A stretch of DNA of 64,000 bases from JBEDUK01 sp963781595. Lineage in GTDB: Bacteria > Actinomycetota > UBA4738. The DNA lies in assembly GCA_963781595.1 (NCBI GenBank), contig CAWAGG010000001.1:558001-622000 (forward strand). Direction: 5' to 3'. The notes beneath the pieces are model-generated. The model was not told the origin of the DNA. It was given only the letters and a program-made list of their open reading frames with translations, and ran no database searches. Position numbers and translations under genes: made by a program. Positions 32,846 to 40,734 of this stretch are shown piece after piece. Position 1 is the first letter of the stretch. The number at the start of each line of letters is the position of its first letter.

Positions 32846-34454
32846 CCACCACCTCGTGCAGCCCGGAGGCACCGGCCGGCACGACGCCGTGGCGAGCGTC
32901 CGTCTGGAGCTCGCCGTCCCCGTCCACCGCTCGCACCAAGAGCCGGTAGGTCCCCGGGGCTCGGGGCGACCATGTCGCCTCCCACAGCGACCATGCGATC
33001 TTCGACGGCGCGTAGGTGACACGCGCCGCGTGCCACGACACGCCCCCGTCAGCGCTCCATGTGACGGAGGAGATCCCCCGGTCCCCCGCGAATGCGACCC
33101 CGCCCAGCGCCACCTCCGGCGTCTGGCCGAGGGCGATGATCTGACCGCGCACCGGCCGGTCGAACCGCGACGTCGTCTGCACGAGGTTCGCTCTCCAACC
33201 CTGGCGCTCGTAATAGCCCTTCGTGGGCGTCGCGGAGAGCCGGATCCCGTCGACCCACTTCACGCTGACCTCGCCATACGTGCCGGGGACCAGGACCCGG
33301 GCTGGGCTTCCGTGCCGATCGGGGAGCGGAACGCCGTTCATGGCGTACGCCACGATCGTGGTCGGCTCCATCGCCTTGTCCAGCGACATCTCGGCCACGT
33401 ACCCGTCGGCCGCATGCAGGACGACCCACGCCACGCTGGGTCGCGGGCCGGCTGTCTCGATCAAGGACCCGAGCGTCACGCCGGTCCAGTTCGCGTTGCT
33501 CATCAGTCCCGAGCCGATGCCATTGCTGATGCACTCGAGCGTCTGGATCTGCTCGACGCTCGGCAGCGCACGCAGATCGTTGAACGCGTACGTCGCGGGC
33601 CGCTCGACCGAGCCGTCGATCCGAAGGCGCCAGCGAGACTGGGCCACACGTGGATCGATCAGGTTCTTCGTCACGCAGTAGAAGTCCTCGTTCGACGTGA
33701 TGGGCGACGTGTGCGGGCCTCGAACCATGAGGCCGTCGTAGCCGTGATCGCCGAACGTGGCCCGATCGTAGAGCGATCGAGCGAGCCAGGCCGTGGCGGC
33801 GATCCCCAGCGCGCCGGCGCCACCCAGCAGCACGGCCCGGCGGCCGATCGTCGTCGATCGAGCCACGGCGCGCTCGCCGGCAGGATCCTCGACCTCGTCG
33901 CCCGGTTCGGCCGCCGCGGGGGCCGTCTCGAGCGTGCCCCGGGTCGCGAGCAGCAGCACGGTGACGAAGACGCCCAGTTCCAGCGCCAGCCCGAGGATCA
34001 CGGCGAACGCTGCCCACGGGCTCGGGAGCCCGATGTAGTTCGACGACAGCGCGGGCCCCACGAGCACGATCGCCAGGAGCCACGCGAACAGCGTGGCGCC
34101 GATCAGGACCGCGACCCACCGGCGCCACGGTCGCCGGTCGCCGGACGAGCGGCCCGCAACCGCGGCGAACACCATGCCCACGACCGCGCCCACGACCACC
34201 TCCCCGACGAACGAGAGCATGAAGCTCAGCGACTTCCCGCGCAGCGGACCTCCCACCCGGCCGAGCAGGCGGACGAAGGTATGCACGTCGATCGTCGGGA
34301 TCACCCGGTCGCCTGCCACCTCGGCGATCAGCGGCACCCCGGCCAGGATCCTCAGCAGCAGTGACGTCAGCGCGAGCGCCAACCCGGCCACCGCCCCGGC
34401 CAGCAGTCCGAAGCCCAGCCGTCGCAGCAGCGCGGAGCTCCTGAGCTTCGTCAT
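32829..34454 (-). CDS. Membrane-anchored sulfite-oxidase-like molybdopterin oxidoreductase
   Basis: 541 residues, beginning in a 4-nt overlap with the upstream gene. The first 200 residues hold four or five membrane helices, then a further hydrophobic segment (RRAVLLGGAGALGIAATAWLA). From about residue 260 the Mo-pterin domain appears: ITSNEDFYCVTKNLIDP, WRLRIDGSVERP, the Cys that would bind molybdenum in TLECISNGIG, and GTYGEVSVKWVDGIRLS. A C-terminal Mo-co dimerisation/Ig-like region follows (SSVTWSADGGVSWHAARV). The family oxidises sulfite or reduces sulfoxides; here the active domain should face outwards. It is the last gene of a three-gene operon with a glycosyltransferase and a fused enzyme. 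Confidence 0.88.
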   Translation of the reverse strand: MTKLRSSALLRRLGFGLLAGAVAGLALALTSLLLRILAGVPLIAEVAGDRVIPTIDVHTFVRLLGRVGGPLRGKSLSFMLSFVGEVVVGAVVGMVFAAVAGRSSGDRRPWRRWVAVLIGATLFAWLLAIVLVGPALSSNYIGLPSPWAAFAVILGLALELGVFVTVLLLATRGTLETAPAAAEPGDEVEDPAGERAVARSTTIGRRAVLLGGAGALGIAATAWLARSLYDRATFGDHGYDGLMVRGPHTSPITSNEDFYCVTKNLIDPRVAQSRWRLRIDGSVERPATYAFNDLRALPSVEQIQTLECISNGIGSGLMSNANWTGVTLGSLIETAGPRPSVAWVVLHAADGYVAEMSLDKAMEPTTIVAYAMNGVPLPDRHGSPARVLVPGTYGEVSVKWVDGIRLSATPTKGYYERQGWRANLVQTTSRFDRPVRGQIIALGQTPEVALGGVAFAGDRGISSVTWSADGGVSWHAARVTYAPSKIAWSLWEATWSPRAPGTYRLLVRAVDGDGELQTDARHGVVPAGASGLHEVVVTVRP

Positions 34455-35701
34455 CGGCCGGCCCCTTGCCGCGGATCCGGCGCCAGAGAGGCGAACCACC
34501 GCCCCGCCGACTCCCACAGCTCGCGTACGACCATGCCGCAGTCCCGGGCCAGCCCGGGGAGCGCGCCGGCGCCGACCCGCGCCCACCCGAACCACGGTCC
34601 AGGACCCTCCTCGGTCTCCAACCGCGCGAGGGTCCGCCGGACGCCGATGCCGGGAGGCTCCGCCTCCAAGAGGATCCGGCCGTCCCGGCGGAGCAGGCTC
34701 CGGACCCGCCGGAGGAGCCGGGCCGGATCCCCGCCGATCCCGACGTTGCCGTCCAACAGCAACGCGGTCCCCCAGCCCCCCACGCGGGGAAGGGGGTCGA
34801 ACACGGATCGCTGGAGCACCGTCGCCCCGCGGCTCCGGGCCAGCATGACGGCTGTCGGCGCCGGATCGATGCCGAGGGCCGGGACCCCGCGGCCGAGCAG
34901 GCTGGCAACGTGTCGGCCGGGCCCGCACCCGACGTCCAAGACAGGCGGCCTGGCCGTCGCCAGCAGGACCTGCTCCTCGGGGCTCGGCGTGCCGAGCCAC
35001 CGCTGGACCGGAAGGAGCATCGCGTGCCCGTCCGCGCACCGGAGGATCGTGGCCGCCGACGCGGCCGGCGCCCGATCGGCCGTGAGCTCGCCCATGGCCC
35101 GAGCGAACCTGCTGCGCGGCGCGGTCCTCGACACCGCGACCGCGTCAGCGAACGTGTCCACGTCGCGGAGCATCGGCAGCCGAAGGGTCCGGAGACCCAG
35201 CTCACGGAGGCGCTCGAGCTGGGCGATGCCGGTCGAGCCGGTGCTCATCGGCACGCCGAGGACCGCTCGCGCGTCGGGCGCACGCAGTCCGAGTGCCCAC
35301 CACCCGCCGTCGCGAGCGGGGCCCAGGACGGCATCGACGCCGGGCCGCTCCAGCTTGCGCACGGCGCGGCGGAGGATCCTCGGCCGCACCTGTGGCGTGT
35401 CCATCCCGATGAGGAGCGCGGAGCCCCGAGCCCGCTCGAACGCTCCGGCGATCCGTTCGTCGAGTCCGCCCGGCCCCTGTGCGACGACCTCGAAACCAAG
35501 CGGGAGCCATGGGCCCGGCTCACCGTCGAGCACCAGCAGCGGCGGCGTTCGTCCGGCGATCCGTGCGACGGTGCGAAGGGTATCTTCCAGCGCGGCGCGG
35601 GCGATGGTCGCGGCCTCGACCGGGGACAGTGGCGGCGTGAGCCGAGTCTTCACGCGTCCCGGCTCCGGGCTCTTCGCCAGCACGACCAGCCGCGTCGTCA
35701 T
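34451..35701 (-). CDS. Fusion of a CofC-like glycosyl/nucleotidyltransferase (DUF2064) and a SAM methyltransferase
   Basis: 416 residues from the ATG at 35701, overlapping genes on both sides by 4 nt. Residues 1-200 are DUF2064: LVVLAKSPEPGRVKTRLTPP, LLIGMDTPQVRP and GPARDGGWWALGLR, the wording of the rSAM/selenodomain-associated transferase 1 family (TIGR04282). Residues from about 235 form a class I methyltransferase: VLDVGCGPGRHVASLLGRG, then GIDPAPTAVMLARSRGATV and ALLLDGNVGIGGDP. Fusion of these two suggests consecutive steps on one metabolite. Natural product or sugar is unknown; the family has been linked to arsenosugar-type pathways, which is only a hint. Confidence 0.85.
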   Translation of the reverse strand: MTTRLVVLAKSPEPGRVKTRLTPPLSPVEAATIARAALEDTLRTVARIAGRTPPLLVLDGEPGPWLPLGFEVVAQGPGGLDERIAGAFERARGSALLIGMDTPQVRPRILRRAVRKLERPGVDAVLGPARDGGWWALGLRAPDARAVLGVPMSTGSTGIAQLERLRELGLRTLRLPMLRDVDTFADAVAVSRTAPRSRFARAMGELTADRAPAASAATILRCADGHAMLLPVQRWLGTPSPEEQVLLATARPPVLDVGCGPGRHVASLLGRGVPALGIDPAPTAVMLARSRGATVLQRSVFDPLPRVGGWGTALLLDGNVGIGGDPARLLRRVRSLLRRDGRILLEAEPPGIGVRRTLARLETEEGPGPWFGWARVGAGALPGLARDCGMVVRELWESAGRWFASLAPDPRQGAGR

Positions 35702-36351
35702 CCGAGCCACCTGGACATGTCGCTGATCGCGCGCGCCGTCCCCTTCACGGTTCCCGTCACCTTGGAGCGACCGCTCCGGGGCCGGTAGGCGACCCGAACC
35801 GCCCGGACGCGCAGGCCGGCTTCCAACCCCTTGAGCACCATCTCGAGCGGCCAGCCGAACCGGCGATCCTGGAGATCGAGGCTCAGCAGCGCGTCGCGCC
35901 GGGCGGCGCGCATCGGACCGAGGTCCCGGCACGCGAAGCCCGTCCGCCGGTGGACCTGCGCCGCGAGCAGGCGGTTCAGCGCCCTGGCATGCGCAGGCCA
36001 TGCGCCACGCTCGGCATGGCGCTCGCCAACGACCAGGTCCGCCTCATCTCGTTCGACCGGGTCCGCGACGATCCAGAGGTCCCGTGGATCGAGCGAGCGG
36101 TCGCAGTCCATGAAGCACACGACGTCGCTGCGCGCGGCCAACAGGCCGGCGAAGCACGCAGCCCCGAACCCGGCTCGGGGCTCCACGACCACGTCCGCAC
36201 CCAGGTCTGCCGCCAGCGCTCCGGACCCGTCCGTCGAACCGTTGTCCACGACGACCGGCCGGAATCGGTTCGGCATCCGTGCCAGCACCCAGGGGATCGC
36301 CGCGGCTTCGTCGAGCACCGGAAGGATCACGTCGATCCGCGTCTGCGTCAT
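35698..36351 (-). CDS. Family 2 glycosyltransferase (rSAM/selenodomain-associated type 2-like)
   Basis: 217 residues. GT-A fold start IDVILPVLDEAAAIPWVLARM, nucleotide-sugar Asp in VVDNGSTDGSG, and a metal-binding region CFMDCDRSLDP. TGFACRDLGPMRAARRDALLSLD and FGWPLEMVLKG are typical of small cytosolic GT2 enzymes. There is no membrane segment. A TAGATT 7 nt before the ATG suggests a leaderless promoter for the three-gene operon that continues through the fusion protein and the molybdoenzyme. Confidence 0.88.
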   Translation of the reverse strand: MTQTRIDVILPVLDEAAAIPWVLARMPNRFRPVVVDNGSTDGSGALAADLGADVVVEPRAGFGAACFAGLLAARSDVVCFMDCDRSLDPRDLWIVADPVERDEADLVVGERHAERGAWPAHARALNRLLAAQVHRRTGFACRDLGPMRAARRDALLSLDLQDRRFGWPLEMVLKGLEAGLRVRAVRVAYRPRSGRSKVTGTVKGTARAISDMSRWLG

Positions 36352-36358
36352 GCGGTCG

Positions 36359-36364
36359 AATCTA
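36359..36364 (-). promoter_or_regulatory. -10 box of a leaderless promoter (GT2 operon)
   Basis: TAGATT on the minus strand ends 7 nt before the ATG at 36351. Confidence 0.5.
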
Positions 36365-36397
36365 CGTCCGGCAACGACGGCGCCGAGCGGAGCGGCG

Positions 36398-36407
36398 CTT
36401 ACGATCC
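36398..36407 (+). repeat. CTTACGATCC motif, copy 3
   Basis: Lies between the divergent GT2 operon and the response-regulator gene. A related TTACGGTTC follows at 36420-36428, 21 bp (two helical turns) after TTACGATCC. Confidence 0.6.
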
Positions 36408-36473
36408 TCGAAACACGGGTTACGGTTCGCTGAACTCGGCATCGAACGCGTCAGCCGCCCGGGAGCGCCCCGA

Positions 36474-36479
36474 TAGCAT
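36474..36479 (+). promoter_or_regulatory. -10 box of a leaderless promoter (leader ORF and response regulator)
   Basis: TAGCAT ends 6 nt before the ATG at 36486. Confidence 0.5.
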
Positions 36480-36485
36480 CGGCGC

Positions 36486-36533
36486 ATGTGGGAACGTCGA
36501 TCATGCGCCCTCGTCGTACGCTCGCGACGATGA
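36486..36533 (+). CDS. Candidate leaderless 15-codon leader ORF upstream of the response regulator
   Basis: The ATG at 36486 lies at the leaderless distance from TAGCAT. It opens a 15-residue, Arg-rich ORF (starts MWERRS, ends VVRSRR) in a different frame from the regulator. Its TGA at 36531-36533 overlaps the regulator ATG at 36530 as ATGA. If translated, it would couple or tune regulator translation. The alternative is that the regulator itself starts at the GTG at 36488 and this ORF is accidental. Confidence 0.4.
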   Translation: MWERRSCALVVRSRR

Positions 36534-37282
36534 GCGCGTACGACGAGCCGGCGGCACCGCGCATCCTCGTGGTCGAGGACGACCCGACCGTGGCAGACGT
36601 CGTCGTTCGGTACCTGTCACGCGACGCCTACCGCGTGGAGTCCGAACGGGACGGTGCACGAGCGCTGGAGCGCGCACTGGCCGACCCGCCCGATCTGCTC
36701 GTGCTCGACCTGATGCTCCCCGGCCTCGACGGATTGGAGCTGTTCCGCCGGTTGCGCGAGCGCGCACCGGTCCCGACGATCATGCTGACCGCGCGCGGCG
36801 ACGAGGACGATCGGGTCCTGGGACTGGAGCTCGGTGCCGACGACTACCTCACGAAGCCCTTCTCCCCGCGCGAGCTGACCGCCCGGGTCCGGACGGTGCT
36901 CCGCAGGAGCCGGTCCCCCCTCGCGGTCCCGACCTCCACGGCCCCCCTGCGCGCGGGCGACGTCGAGCTGGATCCCCGCGCCCACGAGGTCAGGCTGCGG
37001 GGACGACCGGTCTCCCTCACGGCGCGTGAGTTCGATCTGCTGAGCTTCTTGCTCCGCCATCCCGGTCAGGCGTTCCGGCGCGAGGAGCTCCTCGAGCAGG
37101 TGTGGGGGTACACCTTCGGTGACACCTCGACCGTCACCGTCCACGTCCGGCGGCTCCGGGAGAAGATCGAACGCGAGCCCGCGGACCCGCAGATGATCCG
37201 AACGGTGTGGGGCGTGGGATACCGGTTCGATCGCCCCGAGTCCTCCCAACCAGGCCGTCCCGAGGTGGTGGCGGGTGGCTGA
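36530..37282 (+). CDS. OmpR/PhoB family response regulator
   Basis: 250 residues from the ATG at 36530; a GTG at 36488 in frame would add 14 residues. The receiver has the acidic pocket VVEDDP, phosphoacceptor Asp60 in LLVLDLMLPG, Thr in IMLTARG and Lys in DYLTKPFSPREL. The C-terminal winged helix shows VSLTAREFDLLSFLLRHPG, EELLEQVWGY and TVTVHVRRLREKIE. It controls transcription in response to the kinase encoded immediately after (8-nt overlap). Targets are not known, but the TTACGATCC sites nearby are candidates. Confidence 0.92.
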   Translation: MSAYDEPAAPRILVVEDDPTVADVVVRYLSRDAYRVESERDGARALERALADPPDLLVLDLMLPGLDGLELFRRLRERAPVPTIMLTARGDEDDRVLGLELGADDYLTKPFSPRELTARVRTVLRRSRSPLAVPTSTAPLRAGDVELDPRAHEVRLRGRPVSLTAREFDLLSFLLRHPGQAFRREELLEQVWGYTFGDTSTVTVHVRRLREKIEREPADPQMIRTVWGVGYRFDRPESSQPGRPEVVAGG

Positions 37283-38552
37283 TCGCGGTCCGCGCGCGCG
37301 GAGCGGCGAACGTCGGCGCCGACCGATGCTCCTGTGGGTGGCCCTGGCCGTGGGCGCCGCCGGCATCGCGACGACGATCGCGCTCGGCGCTGCCGTCGGC
37401 ATGGATCGGGCCACCACCCTGCGTCTGACCGGCCTCGTCGCGGTCTCCGTACTGGTGGTCGGCGCGGCCGGAGCGTTCACGATGTTCGCGCTGCGCCGCC
37501 GGTCGATCGCGACCCAGACGGCCGTGGTCGCGGTGGCCTCGATCGGCGCCGTCGCCGTCGGCGCCGCCGTCGCGGCCGAGGAGATGTTCATCACGCCGCA
37601 CGACCTGGCAACGCTCGCGGTGATCCTCGCGGCCGCGACGACCGTCGGGATCCTCATCGTGCTCGCGTACGGCTGGCAGGCCGGCGTCGCCGCGCGGTCC
37701 TTGCGCGATGCGGCGCGTCGCATCGGCGAGGGCGACCTCCGGACGCCGGTGGCGCGGCCGCCCACCGCCGAGTTCGCTCAGATCGGCGACGAGCTGACCG
37801 CGATGACCGCGCGCATCGACGCGGCCATCACGCACGAGCGTGCTGCAGACCGCTCTCGGCGTGAGTTGATCACGTGGATCTCTCACGACCTCCGGACCCC
37901 GCTGGCGGCGATCCGCGCGGTGGCCGAGGCGCTCGAGGACGATCTGATCGAGGACCCGGAGGAGGTCGCGCGCTACCACCGAGCGCTCCGGACCGAAGCC
38001 GATCGGCTGGCCGACCTCGTCGACGACCTCTTCGAGCTGTCGCGGATCAACTCCGGGACGCTCCGGCTGGACCTGCAGCCCGTGTCGCTGACGGACCTCG
38101 TGTCCGACTCCCTGGCCGCCGCGTCGATCGTCGCGTCCGCGAAACAGGTGCGCCTCGATGGCACGATGTCGGGGGAGGCGACGGATCTGCTCGCATCCAC
38201 GCCGGAGGTGACCCGGGCGTTGTCCAACGTCCTGGACAACGCGATCCGGCACACGCCGCCGGGTGGGACGGTCTCCGTCGAGGCCGGCGTGGACGACGGA
38301 ACGGCGTACGTCGCCGTGGAGGACGGCTGCGGCGGGATCCCACCCGGGGACCTGGATCGCGTGTTCGAACCGGCGTTCCGCGGCGAGCCCGCACGCACCC
38401 CGCGGGAGGAGGGCGCCGGCGGAGCCGGGCTCGGGCTTGCCATCGCGCGGGGCATCGTTCGAGCTCACCGCGGCGACATCTCGGTCTCCAACGTCGGCCC
38501 CGGATGTCGCTTCATCGTCCGCCTGCCGTCGCGGTCCTCAGCCGACGCTTGA
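37275..38552 (+). CDS. Sensor histidine kinase (HisKA type), partner of the preceding regulator
   Basis: 425 residues from a GTG. Four hydrophobic segments fill residues 18-150 with only short loops, so there is no large external sensor domain. A HAMP-like linker (ARSLRDAARRIGEGDLRTPV) leads to the phosphoacceptor His in ITWISHDLRTPLAAIRA. The ATPase domain has the N box LSNVLDNAIRHTPPGG, G1 VEDGCGGIPPGDL, F box VFEPAFRG and G2 GAGLGLAIARGIV. Overlap with the regulator gene by 8 nt marks a classic two-component pair. Its 3' end overlaps the convergent DUF4349 remnant by 15 nt. Confidence 0.92.
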   Translation: MADRGPRARSGERRRRPMLLWVALAVGAAGIATTIALGAAVGMDRATTLRLTGLVAVSVLVVGAAGAFTMFALRRRSIATQTAVVAVASIGAVAVGAAVAAEEMFITPHDLATLAVILAAATTVGILIVLAYGWQAGVAARSLRDAARRIGEGDLRTPVARPPTAEFAQIGDELTAMTARIDAAITHERAADRSRRELITWISHDLRTPLAAIRAVAEALEDDLIEDPEEVARYHRALRTEADRLADLVDDLFELSRINSGTLRLDLQPVSLTDLVSDSLAAASIVASAKQVRLDGTMSGEATDLLASTPEVTRALSNVLDNAIRHTPPGGTVSVEAGVDDGTAYVAVEDGCGGIPPGDLDRVFEPAFRGEPARTPREEGAGGAGLGLAIARGIVRAHRGDISVSNVGPGCRFIVRLPSRSSADA

Positions 38553-38879
38553 ATCGCCTGCCGCGCGGAACGCGTACACGGCGCTCCTGGCGTCAGGAAG
38601 CGGCGGCGGCGGGGGCTCCCCGGCGCCGCTGGATCCCGCCCCGCGCCACCCGAGCCAGCCGGCGAGCGCGAGCAGGCCCAGGGGGATCAGGTAGCCGAGG
38701 CCCACGATCACCGCAGCGATCACGGCGACGGAGCCGTCCCTCGCAGCGTGCCAGGCGTGCGCGAGCAGCTGCGCATTGGCAGGCGCCACGAACGGGCCAG
38801 CCTCGTTCATCGACACCGTGATCGTGGACGGCGCGGCCTGTTCGCCGAGCGGTCGGATCTGGCCTTCGAGCTCTTCGCC
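38538..38879 (-). pseudogene. C-terminal fragment of a DUF4349-like membrane protein
   Basis: Directly after the TGA of the Mur ligase gene, and in the same frame, 113 codons read GEELEGQIRPLGEQAAPSTI, then a strand TVSMNEAGPF, a membrane helix VAVIAAVIVGLGYLIPLGLL and a Pro-rich tail. Coiled-coil end, beta strand, helix and tail is the C-terminal order of DUF4349 proteins, whose full length is about 280-330 residues with an N-terminal lipoprotein signal. The N-terminal two thirds are absent. A GTG at 38816 could start a 92-residue protein, but a deletion remnant is more likely. Confidence 0.55.
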
Positions 38880-40628
38880 TCAGGCGGGGCGAGCTCGGCG
38901 GACCAGTTGGCGCACGCGCGACGGTCCGACCCGGCGAGCGCCCTTCGACCGCAGGTACGCGAACACCTCGACGCGCTGCGCGAGGGCCGTCACGGCGACG
39001 ACGTCTCGTCGCTCCGATCTGCGCAGCATCGTGCCGAGCGCCCGGATCTCGTTCGGATAGACGGCGACGCGCGAGGCGCCACCGTCCACGCACCCGGTGA
39101 CGAGCCGGTCGACCAGCTCCTGCCGCTCCCGGCCTCGCAGGTAGCGCGTCATCTCGGCGATCGCCACGTGGTCGGAGCCTCGCGCCGCCGCGTACCCGAG
39201 GGCGTGGAGGATCTCATCGCTCCGGTCGCCGGCCGTGCCGAACGCGATCCAGACGTGCGAGCGTTCCGGGCACAGGCCCCGGCACGTCTCGATCAAGCCT
39301 TTCATCCCGGCTTCGTTGTGCGCGTAGTCGACGACGATCACGCGGCCATCGAGTTCGAACAGGTTGAGTCGGCCCGGGTTGGTCTCAGCATCGAGGACGA
39401 AGGTCCGCAGGCCGCGGACGACGGCTTCCTGCGGGAGCCCGGCGCCCAGGGCGGCGGCGGCGGCCCCCATCGCGTTCTGCACGTTGTGGCTGGAGACCCC
39501 CGCGAGCGTCATCGGCACGTCCTCCAGCGGGAGGAGCGGGCGCGGGTCGCGGGCTGGCTCGAGCACCGCGATCTGCCGGTCGATCACCGTGATCCCGCGG
39601 CCGCCGTCGGACAGGACCTGCCGAAGCGCCGGGTGATCGCGGTCGAGCGACGCGAGCCACGGGCGGCCTCGGCCTCCGCGGCGCATCGCGAGGACGCGCG
39701 GATCGTCCGCGTTCAGGACGTCCCATCCGTTCGGCCGCGTGATGCGCGTGATCGTCGCCTTCACCTCCGCCAGTTGGTCGAGCGTGTGGATGCCGTGCAG
39801 ATCCAGGTGATCGGCGGAGATGTTCGTCACGAGCGCCACGTCGTTGTGGAGCGCCCCGATCCCGCGCAGCAGGATCCCACCGCGCGCCGTCTCCAGGATC
39901 GCGATCTCCACGCCCGGCTGCGACATCGCCTTCGCGGCACCGCCGAACCCCGAGTAATCCCCCTTCTCCACCAGCCCTTCGTTCAGGTAGACGCCGTCGG
40001 TGGACGAATACGCGACGACCTTTCCCGCCGCCCGAGCGATGTGCGCGAGGAGCCGGACGGACGACGTCTTGCCGTTCGTCCCCGTCACCGCGATCACCGG
40101 GATCCTCGGATCCGGGACGGTCGGGCGCGGTCCTGGCGGGACGGCCGATAGACGATCGGCGGCGTCCGAAAGCAGCCGTTCGAACCGCCTGCGCGTCGTG
40201 AGTGCGACGTCGATCAGCGACGCGACCTCACCGCCGAACGCCTCCGCCGCGGTTCGCCGGCGCCACGGGAACGCGATCACGATCTGATCCGCTTCGGGCC
40301 CCGGCCTCGCGCGCACGCCCAGCTCCGTGTGGGTCGCGTCGGCGAGCGTCCTGGTCAGGTGCGCGGCGAGGCGCGCGACGAACCGCGCCCGCTGCTCGGT
40401 CCACGGTTGACCTGGGCGCAGACGGACGCGGTTCGAGCCGTTCGATCGGTGGTCCACGGGCTTGCCGGAGATGCCGAACGTCGCGGCCCGGTTCGCGATC
40501 CTCGTCTCGCCGGCGCCCAGCCAGCCGGGGACCGCGAGCGTGAGCTTGACGGCGGGACGCGTGAAGTACAGGTTCGGCCCGTCGAGGATCCTGAGCTCGA
40601 TGAGCGCGGTGCCGGCCGGGTTCGGCAT
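38880..40628 (-). CDS. Mur ligase family protein resembling the cyanophycin synthetase C-terminal half
   Basis: 582 residues. The N-terminal 190 residues (ELRILDGPNLYFTRPAVKL) have no ATP-grasp domain. From about residue 195 the Mur ligase P-loop IAVTGTNGKTSSVRLLAHI appears, then ILETARGGILLRGIG, VTNISADHLDLHGI and VDYAHNEAGMKGL. This half aligns in order and wording with the CphA at 21268 (VTGSNGKTTTVRMIAH, GGILREGLGY, NVTGDHLGL, DYAHNAAGLE). It is a stand-alone CphA-like ligase and may act on cyanophycin dipeptides or another amino-acid substrate; specificity is unknown. TATCAT 6 nt before the ATG suggests a leaderless start. Confidence 0.82.
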   Translation of the reverse strand: MPNPAGTALIELRILDGPNLYFTRPAVKLTLAVPGWLGAGETRIANRAATFGISGKPVDHRSNGSNRVRLRPGQPWTEQRARFVARLAAHLTRTLADATHTELGVRARPGPEADQIVIAFPWRRRTAAEAFGGEVASLIDVALTTRRRFERLLSDAADRLSAVPPGPRPTVPDPRIPVIAVTGTNGKTSSVRLLAHIARAAGKVVAYSSTDGVYLNEGLVEKGDYSGFGGAAKAMSQPGVEIAILETARGGILLRGIGALHNDVALVTNISADHLDLHGIHTLDQLAEVKATITRITRPNGWDVLNADDPRVLAMRRGGRGRPWLASLDRDHPALRQVLSDGGRGITVIDRQIAVLEPARDPRPLLPLEDVPMTLAGVSSHNVQNAMGAAAAALGAGLPQEAVVRGLRTFVLDAETNPGRLNLFELDGRVIVVDYAHNEAGMKGLIETCRGLCPERSHVWIAFGTAGDRSDEILHALGYAAARGSDHVAIAEMTRYLRGRERQELVDRLVTGCVDGGASRVAVYPNEIRALGTMLRRSERRDVVAVTALAQRVEVFAYLRSKGARRVGPSRVRQLVRRARPA

Positions 40629-40634
40629 GCGCGG

Positions 40635-40640
40635 ATGATA
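40635..40640 (-). promoter_or_regulatory. -10 box of a leaderless promoter (Mur ligase gene)
   Basis: TATCAT on the minus strand ends 6 nt before the ATG at 40628. Confidence 0.5.
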
Positions 40641-40719
40641 CCGACGGCGACGGCCCGGCGGGGCGCTGCTGCCCCCGCAAGGCGAGATGCGACGGTCGTT
40701 CCACGTGCGCCGATGGCGC

Positions 40720-40725
40720 TACCCT
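40720..40725 (+). promoter_or_regulatory. -10 box before xdhC-like gene
   Basis: TACCCT ends 9 nt before the ATG at 40735; leader would be about 3 nt. Confidence 0.35.
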
Positions 40726-40734
40726 AGACCGGCG

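Noticed and set aside
32271..34364. 697-codon plus-strand open frame antisense to the molybdoenzyme
   Set aside because: Composition is that of a shadow frame (Arg, Ser, Pro, His) and the minus strand encodes a motif-rich molybdopterin enzyme.
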